Shown here in pieces: positions 25,656-34,247 of a stretch of 64,000 nt of DNA (position 1 is the first letter of the stretch; the number at the start of each line of letters is the position of its first letter). The translations under genes were made by a program, and so were the position numbers. Below the pieces are notes generated by a model that saw nothing but the letters and a program-made list of their open reading frames with translations, was not told where the DNA came from and did not search any database. Location: positions 1,426,001 through 1,490,000 of the forward strand of contig NZ_JAVAJF010000001.1 in assembly GCF_030718085.1 (NCBI RefSeq), written 5' to 3'. This DNA is from Marinobacter sp. MDS2. GTDB taxonomy: Bacteria > Pseudomonadota > Gammaproteobacteria > Pseudomonadales > Oleiphilaceae.

Positions 25656-26947
25656 TCGGTATGATTATGTTCCTCGTGGCCCTGTTCATGCTGATGCTCG
25701 GTTTCCCCGTCGCCTTTACCTTCGGTGGTGTGGCGCTGTTTTTTGGCATCTTCGCAGAAGGCATGGACCTGTTCGCCTTCATGCCGTATCGCATCATGAG
25801 CGTGATGCAAAACACTGTACTGATGGCCGTGCCGCTGTTCATCTTCATGGGCGTGATTCTGCAACGCACCAAGTTGGCTGAGCAATTGCTGACCTCGATG
25901 GGCCGGCTGTTCGGCGGTTTGCCGGGTGGTCTGGCCATTTCCACCATTCTGGTGGGCGCGCTGTTAGCCGCTTCTACCGGCGTGGTTGGCGCCAGTGTGG
26001 TGGCCATGGGTTTGATTTCCCTGCCTGTGATGCTGGCACACAATTACGACAAGCGTCTGGCCACAGGCACTATCTGCGCCTCCGGAACCTTGGGCCAGAT
26101 TGTGCCCCCGTCGATCATCCTGATTATTCTGGGTGACGTACTGGGCTTACCGGTTGGCGATTTGTTCAAAGCCGCCGTCGGGCCCGGCATGGTGCTGATT
26201 GGCCTGTACATTGTGTACATCCTGTTCCTGACCCGATTGAAGCCGCAGACCGCTCCGGCCATGCCGCCCGACGACAGCATCAGCCGCAGCAAGGAAATTC
26301 GCAACGCACTGCTGGCCATCATTCCGCCCTTGGCGCTGATTGTGGTCGTCCTCGGCTCCATCTTCACGGGCATTGCTACCCCGACCGAATCATCAGCATT
26401 GGGCGGTGTGGGTGCAGTCGTTCTGGCCATCATCTACCGCCAGTTCAGCTTTAAAATGGTGTGGGACGCGTCCAAAGACACCGTGAAAGTCACGGCCATG
26501 GTCTTTGCCATTCTCATCGGTGCGACCGCCTTCTCCATGGTGTTCAGCTATACCGGCGGCGATTACCTGCTGGAAGAATGGCTGATGATGCTGCCAGGCG
26601 AACAGTGGGGCTTCATCATTCTAGCGATGGTGGTGATTCTGGTACTGGGTTTCTTCATCGACTTCGTGGAAATTTCGTTCATCATCGTGCCGATTTTGGC
26701 GCCAGTAGCGGAAGCCATGGGCATCAACATGCTCTGGTTTGCCATCCTGATTGCCATGAACCTGCAAACCAGCTTCCTGACCCCCCCCTTCGGATTCTCA
26801 TTGTTTTACCTAAAAGGTGTGGCGCCTGCGGAGGTGAAAACAACCGACATCTACAAGGGGATCATTCCGTTCATTCTCATCCAGATTCTGGTGTTGGCGA
26901 TGATCGTCATCTTCCCGGAATGGTTCGGGATGAGCTCTACCTACTAG
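25652..26947 (+). CDS. dctM: TRAP transporter large permease
   Basis: 431 aa with about twelve TM helices, the Na+-coupled transport subunit. Family motifs include FPVAFTFGGVALFFG, the GASVVAMGLISLPVML region, GTLGQIVPPSIILIILGD and the near C-terminal NLQTSFLTPPFGFSLFYLKG. It completes the dctPQM set; translation is coupled to dctQ. Confidence 0.95.
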   Translation: MIGMIMFLVALFMLMLGFPVAFTFGGVALFFGIFAEGMDLFAFMPYRIMSVMQNTVLMAVPLFIFMGVILQRTKLAEQLLTSMGRLFGGLPGGLAISTILVGALLAASTGVVGASVVAMGLISLPVMLAHNYDKRLATGTICASGTLGQIVPPSIILIILGDVLGLPVGDLFKAAVGPGMVLIGLYIVYILFLTRLKPQTAPAMPPDDSISRSKEIRNALLAIIPPLALIVVVLGSIFTGIATPTESSALGGVGAVVLAIIYRQFSFKMVWDASKDTVKVTAMVFAILIGATAFSMVFSYTGGDYLLEEWLMMLPGEQWGFIILAMVVILVLGFFIDFVEISFIIVPILAPVAEAMGINMLWFAILIAMNLQTSFLTPPFGFSLFYLKGVAPAEVKTTDIYKGIIPFILIQILVLAMIVIFPEWFGMSSTY

Positions 26948-26961
26948 CTCCCCTCCTGAAA

Positions 26962-26998
26962 GCCAGGCCGGATTGCTTCCGGCCGGGCCTCCTTTCTT
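26962..26998 (+). terminator. Terminator after the TRAP operon
   Basis: GGCCGGA pairs with TCCGGCC (26966-26984), then a T-rich tract (CCTTTCTTTCC). Confidence 0.65.
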
Positions 26999-27006
26999 TC
27001 CTCTGC

Positions 27007-27036
27007 TTGCTCAAATCTGGTCAATTTATATACAAT
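27007..27036 (+). promoter_or_regulatory. Promoter candidate for the methyltransferase/flavoprotein operon
   Basis: TTGCTC at 27007-27012 and TATACAAT at 27029-27036 with 16-18 bp spacing, about 70 bp before the ATG. Confidence 0.4.
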
Positions 27037-27104
27037 CCAGAGAGTGCGACTCTCAGTTCGGCTTTCGGGACCGCCTGGTATTACAACCAACGGGAGCCTG
27101 AATT

Positions 27105-28415
27105 ATGTCTAGCAGTAACGCCCGCAAGGCAGTGCATACTGGCAAGGACGCTCCGCACCTTCTGAGCATTCCTCGGGAGGCCCATCATCCTGATCGGGAA
27201 CCCCACAGCTACGAACGCTGGCTGCTCGAAAAATTCATTCGCCTGGCCGGTTCGCCCCCCATTTGCTTCCAATTATGGAACGGTGACCGGATTGAACCAG
27301 AGGGTCAAGCTGGGCGCTTCACCTTGACGTTGAACGATTCCAAAGCGCTCTATACGCTGGTTACCGACCCAAACCTCGCTATGGGCGACCTGTACAGCTC
27401 ATCCCGTCTCGACATTGACGGTGATCTCTCCGAATTTCTGGAAACCGTGTACCGCTCGGTTCACGCCGCTCGAAAACAGTGGCCGAAATGGCTGGATAAC
27501 CTTTGGAAGAACCCGAATCCACGTGCTTCCGGCCTGTCGCAAGCCAAAGAAAACATCCACCACCATTACGACCTCGGCAACGACTTCTACAAACTGTGGC
27601 TGGACAAGGCTGAAATGCAGTACACCTGCGCCTATTACGAACACCCGAACAACACACTGGAACAAGCCCAGCTGGCCAAGCTGGAACACGTATGCCGAAA
27701 ACTGCGACTGAAACCGGGCATGACCGTGGTGGAAGCCGGCTGTGGCTGGGGCGGCCTGGCCCGCTATATGGCACGCAACTATGGCGTGACTGTTCGCTCC
27801 TACAACATCTCCCGGGAACAACTCGACTACGCCAAAGCGGAAACTCGACGGCAAGGGCTTGACGATCAGATCCAGTACATCGAAGACGACTACCGCAACA
27901 TTCAGGGCGAGTACGACGCGTTTGTGTCGGTGGGGATGCTGGAACACGTGGGCAAAGACAACTACCCCGCTCTATCCGATTTAATTAAACGCAGCCTCAA
28001 GCCCAACGGCATTGCCCTATTGCACAGCATCGGGCGCAACCGGCCAATGCTGATGAACGCCTGGATCGAAAAACGCATTTTCCCCGGCGCCTACCCGCCC
28101 AGCATTGCCGAGTTCATGCAGATCTGCGAGCACAATGATTTCTCGGTACTGGATGTGGAAAACCTGCGTTTGCATTATGCCCAGACCCTGAGCCACTGGC
28201 TGGAAAACTTCACCCGGCTAGAGGACACCGTGACCGCGATGTACGATGAAAGCTTCACCCGGGCCTGGCGATTCTATCTGGCAGGCTCGATCGCTGCCTT
28301 TCGAACCGGCTCGTTACAGCTGTTTCAGGTTGTTTTCAGCCATGGCGATAACAATCAGGTGCCGCGAACCCGTCAGGATTTGTACGCCACACCGACCACA
28401 CCGGAGCACTCATAA
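27105..28415 (+). CDS. Cyclopropane-fatty-acyl-phospholipid synthase family methyltransferase
   Basis: 436 aa. SAM-dependent methyltransferase acting on unsaturated acyl chains of membrane phospholipids. The N-terminal lipid-binding part is followed by NIHHHYDLGNDFYKLWLD, YTCAYY, the SAM motif VVEAGCGWGGLARYMA (near residue 208), EHVGKDNY and the LHSIGRN segment. It is coupled by a one-base overlap (TAATG) to a flavin-dependent reductase gene. In other bacteria CFA-like methyltransferases paired with flavoproteins make methyl-branched or furan fatty acids, so the product may not be a plain cyclopropane. Confidence 0.88.
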   Translation: MSSSNARKAVHTGKDAPHLLSIPREAHHPDREPHSYERWLLEKFIRLAGSPPICFQLWNGDRIEPEGQAGRFTLTLNDSKALYTLVTDPNLAMGDLYSSSRLDIDGDLSEFLETVYRSVHAARKQWPKWLDNLWKNPNPRASGLSQAKENIHHHYDLGNDFYKLWLDKAEMQYTCAYYEHPNNTLEQAQLAKLEHVCRKLRLKPGMTVVEAGCGWGGLARYMARNYGVTVRSYNISREQLDYAKAETRRQGLDDQIQYIEDDYRNIQGEYDAFVSVGMLEHVGKDNYPALSDLIKRSLKPNGIALLHSIGRNRPMLMNAWIEKRIFPGAYPPSIAEFMQICEHNDFSVLDVENLRLHYAQTLSHWLENFTRLEDTVTAMYDESFTRAWRFYLAGSIAAFRTGSLQLFQVVFSHGDNNQVPRTRQDLYATPTTPEHS

Positions 28416-29539
28416 TGGATACCTTCGATGCCATCGTCGTGGGCGCCGGCCCGGCTGGCGCCACCCTAACCCATGCACTGGAAGAGGCCGGCAGGAACGT
28501 TTTGATCATTGATAAAGCGTCGTTTCCCAGAGACAAAACCTGCGCTGGCTGGGTAACACCGGCGGTTCTCGAAAGCCTCAATATTGATATCAACGATTAC
28601 CGTCGTCATCGAACACTGCAATCCATCAGTCGATTCCGAATCGGCATGATGGGCCAGAGCCCGGTGGAAAACTGCCACGGCGGCGTGGTCAGCTACGGCA
28701 TCCGGCGCTGCGAGTTTGATGCCTATCTGCTCGACCGGGTTCAATCCCGCAAGCAACTGGATACTCCGGTGAAATCCATCACCCGGGAGAACGACCTGTG
28801 GCAGGTAAACGAGCAGTGGCAGGCCCCCCTCCTGATCGGCGCTGGCGGGCATTTTTGCCCAGTGGCCAAACAGATCGGCTCAGGCCCGGGGAAACATGAA
28901 ACCGTCGTAGCCGCCAAGGAAGTGGAATTTGAAATGACCGCTGCACAAGCCCAAGCATGCGCAGCACGTGGCGACACGCCGGAACTCTGGTTCTGTCGCG
29001 ATTTAAAAGGCTACGCTTGGGTGTTCCGCAAAGGTAACTTTCTTAATATCGGATTAGGGCGTGAAGACAACCATCAACTGACGGAGCATCTGGAAGCCTT
29101 TGTACAAGGTATGAAACAGTCCGGTCGGATTCCCAACGATCTGCCCGGCCGTTTCAAGGGGCACGCCTATCTCCTGTACGGGCATGCCCAACGGCCACTG
29201 GTTGATGACGGGGTGCTGTTAATTGGTGATGCCGCCGGATTGGCCTACACCCAAAGCGGTGAAGGCATTCGACCCGCCATTGAGTCCGCATTAATTGCCG
29301 CCAAAGTGATTCTGAGCACACCGGATTATTCCGCTTCGTCACTGCAGCGCTATGCTGAGCAAATTTCTAAACGGTTTGGCCACCGGGCCAGCGAACAGGA
29401 GCGCGGGTTCGAAGTGCCCGACTGGCTCAAACAACCCATTGCCAGCACCTTAATGCGGTCACAGTGGTTCACTCAGAAAGTCGTGACTGAAAAGTGGTTC
29501 CTGCATCAAGAGATTCCACCGCTGGATCTTGCCAGCTAG
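28415..29539 (+). CDS. FAD-dependent oxidoreductase, geranylgeranyl-reductase-like
   Basis: 374 aa flavoprotein. The N-terminal FAD-binding motif is VVGAGPAGATLTHALEEAG. KTCAGWVTPAVLESL lies in the substrate region, and LLIGDAAGLAYTQSGEGIRPAIESA is the second FAD motif, as in geranylgeranyl reductase/GGR and related lipid-modifying enzymes. Translationally coupled to the CFA-like methyltransferase, so it most likely acts on the same acyl chains, reducing or oxidising the methylated product (inference). The gene ends at a strong terminator. Confidence 0.85.
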   Translation: MDTFDAIVVGAGPAGATLTHALEEAGRNVLIIDKASFPRDKTCAGWVTPAVLESLNIDINDYRRHRTLQSISRFRIGMMGQSPVENCHGGVVSYGIRRCEFDAYLLDRVQSRKQLDTPVKSITRENDLWQVNEQWQAPLLIGAGGHFCPVAKQIGSGPGKHETVVAAKEVEFEMTAAQAQACAARGDTPELWFCRDLKGYAWVFRKGNFLNIGLGREDNHQLTEHLEAFVQGMKQSGRIPNDLPGRFKGHAYLLYGHAQRPLVDDGVLLIGDAAGLAYTQSGEGIRPAIESALIAAKVILSTPDYSASSLQRYAEQISKRFGHRASEQERGFEVPDWLKQPIASTLMRSQWFTQKVVTEKWFLHQEIPPLDLAS

Positions 29540-29545
29540 AACGCA

Positions 29546-29580
29546 CAAAGGCCGGGCAATGGTGCCCGGCCTTTGTTTTT
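29546..29580 (+). terminator. Strong terminator after the methyltransferase/flavoprotein operon
   Basis: CAAAGGCCGGGCA pairs with TGCCCGGCCTTTG around a four-base loop, followed by TTTTT. Confidence 0.92.
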
Positions 29581-29630
29581 CCTCGCGCCAACCGTTGGCG
29601 TAACCACGGTTAGCGATTTGGAGGTACTGC

Positions 29631-30569
29631 TTAGAACTTCACGCGCATACCGGCCAAAAAGCCCATATCCATGTCATCTTCATCGGTGTCGGCAATTTCA
29701 GCAAACACGCTGACGTTCTTGGCCGTCGGGAACTTGTAGGTCACGTTCGCGTACCAGGCCGTCACGTCGTCACTGTTGTCTTCTTCCTGATTCTGCATGC
29801 CCAGCGCGACAGCGGTGGTGCTGGTCACGTCAATGGTCGCTGCAATGTTGTACAACGTTGTCTCCAGATCCGTGTTGCTGTCATCAGTAACACTGTAGTC
29901 AGCGGCCAGACCAAACAAACCAAACTCGTAACCGGCGCTCAGACCCCAGGTGTCTTTGTCATCCATGCCAATGGGGGTATTACGCTGGTAGGCAGCAGCC
30001 AGTTCCAGGCCGGCAATTTCCGTAGAGGCAAACAAATCAAAGAACTCGCCGGTGATGCCGCCTTTGTCTTCGGCCTCCAGTTCGTAGGAAGCAACCAGGT
30101 AAACGTTGTCCAGTTCTACATCAACGCGGAAAGTATCATCACCATCCGTTTTTACGGCGTCAAACTGATCTTCATCGAGCGGTGATTCATAAGCTTCTTC
30201 AATGCCGAACTCGTCAGACGCAAAGTTTTGCTTACCCATGGATAGCGATGTAACGCCGTACTGGATACCCACGTAGGCTTCTTCAATCGGCTCATCGACA
30301 TCTTTGCCGTTGGCGTGGTCTTTGAAATCAAAATCCAGGCGACCGAAGGCTTTCATATCGTTGCCCAAGTCGTAGCTCACGTAGTTCTTCAGCTCCAGGT
30401 CATCAAAATCTACGTACTCATTGGTGTCGTCACCAATTTTCTTGCGCAACTGAACCTGGAAATCACCGTTCAGCTTGTAAGTAAAACCATCTTTCTCATA
30501 AACCGTCGCAGCATTTACAGAACCAGCAGCAACAGTAGACACAGCAACAGCCAGAAGAAGCTTTTTCAT
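29631..30569 (-). CDS. Acidic trimeric porin
   Basis: 312 aa. Signal peptide (MKKLLLAVAVS... ending SVNA) then a 16-strand porin-like barrel: the opening strand FTYKLNGDFQVQLRKK, SYDLGNDMKAFGRLDFDF, VGIQYGVTSLSMGKQNF, and the C-terminal strand GFLAGMRVKF ending in Phe as needed for BAM assembly. Loops are rich in Asp and Glu, which suggests a marine habitat. GGAG nine bases before the ATG. It resembles the gram-negative general porins of Marinobacter and Vibrio. Confidence 0.9.
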   Translation of the reverse strand: MKKLLLAVAVSTVAAGSVNAATVYEKDGFTYKLNGDFQVQLRKKIGDDTNEYVDFDDLELKNYVSYDLGNDMKAFGRLDFDFKDHANGKDVDEPIEEAYVGIQYGVTSLSMGKQNFASDEFGIEEAYESPLDEDQFDAVKTDGDDTFRVDVELDNVYLVASYELEAEDKGGITGEFFDLFASTEIAGLELAAAYQRNTPIGMDDKDTWGLSAGYEFGLFGLAADYSVTDDSNTDLETTLYNIAATIDVTSTTAVALGMQNQEEDNSDDVTAWYANVTYKFPTAKNVSVFAEIADTDEDDMDMGFLAGMRVKF

Positions 30570-30604
30570 TATTTACAACTCCACGTTCATTTTTGGTTTG
30601 GTGT

Positions 30605-31249
30605 TTATCGGTTGCTGGAATCGACCCAGCTGTCCCACTCTTCTCGAGTTTGTTCGTCAGCTTTCAAATACCAGTAGCGCAGCATCCTGCTGACCATTTC
30701 CTGATCCACATTGGCTTGCGGATCCAGCAGCAACCCTTCCGGGTTCATTTGCAGCTCCGCTCCGGCGTTCTGCGCTTGCACAGCGACGGCCGCAACAGCG
30801 CCGGAACGGTTATAGGCTCCCAGCTCTTGCGGATAGTCCCGCACCAGCTGAAACCCCTCTTTCTCGAGCACGTCGGCAGTGGCCGCCACTGCTCGGCCAC
30901 GCCCATCAATCAGCTGCCAATTGCCCTGCTGATTGAAGCTCTCCATTTCATTGCGGGTATTGATTGCCGGAGCACTCAGCTTCAGCTCGGCATCCTCAGC
31001 GCTGAAACGGATAACAAAGGCATCGCTGGTTTCCCGAATTTCCTCCCGGCCGACTTCGGTGGTGCACTCCACCACCAGCTGTTGTGTGCCATCAGCCAAC
31101 GTGAGGCGCTGGCCTGAGGAGGCGGTCTGTTCGCTGCCCTGCACCGCCTGCACATTCACACAAGCGCCCAGCGTCAGCTGCACCTCAGCGAGAGCCGGCA
31201 GTGGCAGCAGAGCAATCGTCAAACAGGCAATGCGGGTAAATCTCGTCAC
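30605..31249 (-). CDS. YccT (DUF2057) family exported protein
   Basis: 214 aa from a GTG at 31249 (GGA eight bases upstream); the upstream frame to 31393 runs into the neighbouring terminator. The signal peptide ends LPALA. The mature protein follows the DUF2057/UPF0319 pattern (VQLTLGACVNVQAVQG... and a C-terminal RMLRYWYLKADEQTREEWDSW). The Salmonella YccT protein has been described as a periplasmic or secreted inhibitor of curli polymerisation (CsgI). Whether that role applies here is unknown. Confidence 0.75.
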   Translation of the reverse strand: MTRFTRIACLTIALLPLPALAEVQLTLGACVNVQAVQGSEQTASSGQRLTLADGTQQLVVECTTEVGREEIRETSDAFVIRFSAEDAELKLSAPAINTRNEMESFNQQGNWQLIDGRGRAVAATADVLEKEGFQLVRDYPQELGAYNRSGAVAAVAVQAQNAGAELQMNPEGLLLDPQANVDQEMVSRMLRYWYLKADEQTREEWDSWVDSSNR

Positions 31250-31375
31250 GCTTTGAATCCAATTAGTGGTCACCGGTAACGGTGTTGAATCAACTGGAAT
31301 GACACTATGGAGGGGGGGTATGACAGCGCTATTACAACGCGATATGGGCAGGCCGATTTTATTACTCGGTATCCG

Positions 31376-31407
31376 GAAAAAATAAAACCGCACCCGAAGG
31401 CGCGGTT
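31376..31407 (-). terminator. Terminator of the beta-propeller lipoprotein gene
   Basis: On the minus strand AACCGC pairs with GCGGTT and is followed by TTATTTTTT, 26 bp after the stop codon. Confidence 0.85.
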
Positions 31408-31432
31408 CTATTAGCCAATTAAGGCTTAAATA

Positions 31433-33103
31433 TCAGTTTGTTGATGCTCCGGCCACATTAATTCGGTAGAGCGTGGTGGTACCACTTACCTCGTTACCCA
31501 CCGCCAGGATCGGCTGGCTGATCGGACTGTCTTCTGCCCGAATGAACGCCATGCCCTCAGGCCCCAAATCCCCGGCCTTGCCAGCTTCAACGTCAGCTGT
31601 GCTAACAGAGAAATCCCGGTTATTCAGGTACTGCACGAATTGCGGACTCTGAGGGTTGGTCACGTTGTAGACCATAATGCCTCCCACTCGCTCCAATCCG
31701 ATAAACGCATAATTTTGACCCTGAATCTCGCCCACGGCCACGGCCTCAGGTTCCGGCCCCTTATCATCAGAACGGTCATCCACACCGCTCTCATCGTTGG
31801 TTGCATTGAAGCCTTCAGGAATCAGGTTAGCCGTGATGCGTTCGAAGTCGTTGCCGGAATCAAACACTCGCTGCCCCTGCTCGTTCCAGATGGAAAACGA
31901 ACGAGCACCGTAGCTGTACAATTCACCAAACACACAGTCTTTCTCGACATCGGTGGCACTGTTGGCAGGTTCACAGCCGTTGGTCACGCCCATAGTAGAC
32001 GTCACTTTCAAACGGCCCAGATTGGCCTTATCCTGCAGCTCCTTACGCTGCGCCTCGTTACCGAACGCCTCGCCCAGCTGCAGGTCCTTCACCCGGAACT
32101 CTTCACTGAAACCGTCGTAATCCCGCGAGTCACCCTCGTTGGCAGTCACGTAATAGGTCTTGCCGTTGTAGCCATAGCTGGCGATCGCATCTGGCTGATA
32201 CATACCTTTAACGGGCCAGTTCTGCAGATTGATTCCGCCATCCTTGTTACTGGCATCCATCTCATTACCAAGCAGGCGATGATCTTTGAAGCCCAGCGGC
32301 AATACATCGACAATCCGGGCGGCCTCAATATCCAGAACAGCCACCGCGTTGTTCTCCTGCAGGGCCACCCAGGCTCGGGTATTGTCTTGGGACACCGCAA
32401 TGTACTCTGGTTCGAAATCCTGAGCGGCTGAAGCTCCCGGACCGAAAACACGAATACCGGACTCACGCAGTTCCTGCTCACGACCGTTGTAGGCACGGAA
32501 GTCCGCGGTTTTTACCGTAGCGTTTGCAACACCGCTAGAAAGGTCGATCACGCTCACGGAGCCTTCCGGATCCGTGGTGTAGTCGTCGCTCGGCTCGCCC
32601 TCGTTAGCCACCAGGACTTTTTGCCCATCGCGGGTAAAGATCACCATGTCTGGCAGCGCACCCACCGTCACTTCTCCCACTTTAGACAGGTCGGATGCGT
32701 TGTAGAACACGACCTTGCCTTTCGCCTGCTTCACTTTCGCTTCAATGGCTACCGCCACAAGATCCCCATAGACCGCGACACTGTTGGCCGTTGCCCCTTC
32801 CCGGCTGGCGTCAATGGTATCGAGCAGCGCGGGCTCGGCCGGGTTGCGGATATCCAGAACATCCACCGTGGCGGCCTGAGCGTTAACGACAAACAACCGC
32901 TGGCCAGAGGGATCGTGCGCTATGATTTCCGCGGCGCTTTCATCGAACACATCCCCTTTTGGTACATAGCTACCCAGCACGCTCAACTCAATCAGCCCGG
33001 GCACTGCCGTGTTAAACCGAGAATCAGTGTCTACCGCACAAGCAGCAAGGCTGCCCGCAGCTACAAGAATGGCGGAAGTCAGGAGAGTACGTTGAATAAT
33101 CAT
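31433..33103 (-). CDS. Choice-of-anchor I family beta-propeller lipoprotein
   Basis: 556 aa. Lipoprotein-type signal (AAGSLAACAVDTD, Cys near 22) followed by a long beta-propeller of the choice-of-anchor I / LVIVD type. Repeated blades include RLFVVNAQAATVDVLDIRNPAEP, VLVANEGEPSDDYTTDPEGSVSVIDL and YYVTANEGDSRDYDGFSEE. Such proteins are surface-associated; several are annotated near alkaline phosphatases, but no catalytic activity can be claimed. RBS AGAGG five bases from the ATG. A Pho box lies 38-55 bp upstream, so expression under phosphate limitation is likely. Own terminator; monocistronic. Confidence 0.83.
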   Translation of the reverse strand: MIIQRTLLTSAILVAAGSLAACAVDTDSRFNTAVPGLIELSVLGSYVPKGDVFDESAAEIIAHDPSGQRLFVVNAQAATVDVLDIRNPAEPALLDTIDASREGATANSVAVYGDLVAVAIEAKVKQAKGKVVFYNASDLSKVGEVTVGALPDMVIFTRDGQKVLVANEGEPSDDYTTDPEGSVSVIDLSSGVANATVKTADFRAYNGREQELRESGIRVFGPGASAAQDFEPEYIAVSQDNTRAWVALQENNAVAVLDIEAARIVDVLPLGFKDHRLLGNEMDASNKDGGINLQNWPVKGMYQPDAIASYGYNGKTYYVTANEGDSRDYDGFSEEFRVKDLQLGEAFGNEAQRKELQDKANLGRLKVTSTMGVTNGCEPANSATDVEKDCVFGELYSYGARSFSIWNEQGQRVFDSGNDFERITANLIPEGFNATNDESGVDDRSDDKGPEPEAVAVGEIQGQNYAFIGLERVGGIMVYNVTNPQSPQFVQYLNNRDFSVSTADVEAGKAGDLGPEGMAFIRAEDSPISQPILAVGNEVSGTTTLYRINVAGASTN

Positions 33104-33140
33104 GTTTACCTCTGCTTGGCATCGACGTTGTGTAAATGAC

Positions 33141-33158
33141 GCCTCACCCTATGGCAAA
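33141..33158 (-). promoter_or_regulatory. Pho box upstream of the beta-propeller lipoprotein gene
   Basis: On the minus strand CTGTCAT, four bases, TTGCCAT: two direct 7-mers with the 11-bp pitch of PhoB sites (consensus CTGTCAT-N4-CTGTCAT). Confidence 0.7.
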
Positions 33159-33204
33159 CAGATGACAGAAAAGGGGCACAAATAAGACAGGTTGAAGACT
33201 CGGA

Positions 33205-33237
33205 TAAAAAAATGGCGACTCCAAGAGCCGCCATTTC
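33205..33237 (-). terminator. Terminator of the dps gene
   Basis: On the minus strand AATGGCG pairs with CGCCATT with a central loop and is followed by TTTTTTT. Confidence 0.87.
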
Positions 33238-33259
33238 AGATGTCATCGCTTCGCCAGGT

Positions 33260-33733
33260 TCAGTGGCCCAGGTAGCTTCGGTACATCCAGACCGTCTTTT
33301 CCTGCTCTGAAATGTAATCGCTCATCAGTGCCGACGTACCTTCGTCGTCGGCTTCGCCGGCAAGACTCAGGATCTCGCGCTGTTTGCTGATCAGCTTGCT
33401 GAAGCTGTCGACAATATTGGTGACTGCTTCTTTGCCGTCAGAAACGTTCTTTCGCTCGACCACTTCCGACCGCTCGATGTAGGTGCTGTAGGCGTGGGCG
33501 GGTACATGGCCCAGAGTCAGAACACGTTCGGCAATCTCGTCAATCTTGAGTAGCAGATCATCGTACAATTCTTCGAACTTCGCGTGCAGCTCGAAGAAAT
33601 TCTCGCCCTTGATGTTCCAGTGGTAACCGCGAACGTTCATGTAAAAAATCTGGTAGTTCGCCAGAAGCCCGTTCAACGAGTCCGCCAGCTTCTGAGTTTG
33701 TTCCGTATCAAGACCGATAAAATTCTTACCCAT
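33260..33733 (-). CDS. dps: Dps-family ferritin-like protein
   Basis: 157 aa from the ATG at 33733 (GGAGG six bases upstream). Four-helix Dps/miniferritin. The ferroxidase-site residues of the family are visible in YHWNIKGENFFELHAKFEELYDDLLLKIDEIAERV (His, Asp, Glu pattern; residues about 37-70). It protects DNA by oxidising and storing iron with H2O2. The N-terminus is short with few basic residues, so DNA binding is uncertain. Monocistronic with its own terminator. Confidence 0.9.
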   Translation of the reverse strand: MGKNFIGLDTEQTQKLADSLNGLLANYQIFYMNVRGYHWNIKGENFFELHAKFEELYDDLLLKIDEIAERVLTLGHVPAHAYSTYIERSEVVERKNVSDGKEAVTNIVDSFSKLISKQREILSLAGEADDEGTSALMSDYISEQEKTVWMYRSYLGH

Positions 33734-33957
33734 GATGAACCTCCTGGTTTTATTTTGGGCTTGGGATAGATCAAACAATAAGCCCATTGGTTTCCGTATT
33801 GAAGTTTAGTTCTCCAATCGCATCGATAGCGTTTACTTATACCTCAAAAGCAAAACCCATAGAAACACACTATCACATTCACTAAAACACTCTATTTGCG
33901 AAAGCTTCTCATTTGCTGCGTAATGACTCTATCAACATCATCCTCGCGGAGACAGTC

Positions 33958-34233
33958 ATGAGCGCGCTGAAACACTATGTTCACAATCATGGTCAACACG
34001 TTGACCAATCGCTGCTGAAAACCATCACTTTTGCGGTCACTCACTTTACCGTCGCTTTCTCGGTCGCTTATATGCTGACTGGCGACTTGTTGATCGGCGG
34101 ACTGATTGCCATGGTAGAACCGGCGATCAACACGGTTGCTTACTTCTTCCATGAGAAGATTTGGGCACGCCATACCCAAAATTCAACCGCCAGAACGGAA
34201 GACGGCGCTCAGCCCGTACCCCAACCCGCATGA
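33958..34233 (+). CDS. DUF2061 small membrane protein
   Basis: 91 aa from the ATG at 33958 (GCGGAG six bases upstream). Two TM segments and the DUF2061 pattern: HFTVAFSVAYMLTGDLLIGGLIAMVEPAINTVAYFFHEKIW, here with the HEKxW end motif. Function unknown. Single gene between dps and the convergent flavoprotein gene. Confidence 0.8.
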   Translation: MSALKHYVHNHGQHVDQSLLKTITFAVTHFTVAFSVAYMLTGDLLIGGLIAMVEPAINTVAYFFHEKIWARHTQNSTARTEDGAQPVPQPA

Positions 34234-34247
34234 ACCCGTGGCTCGGG

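Noticed and set aside
26461..27165. 234-codon frame overlapping dctM
   Set aside because: An out-of-frame shadow of dctM; the DctM protein is complete and the frame crosses the TRAP terminator.
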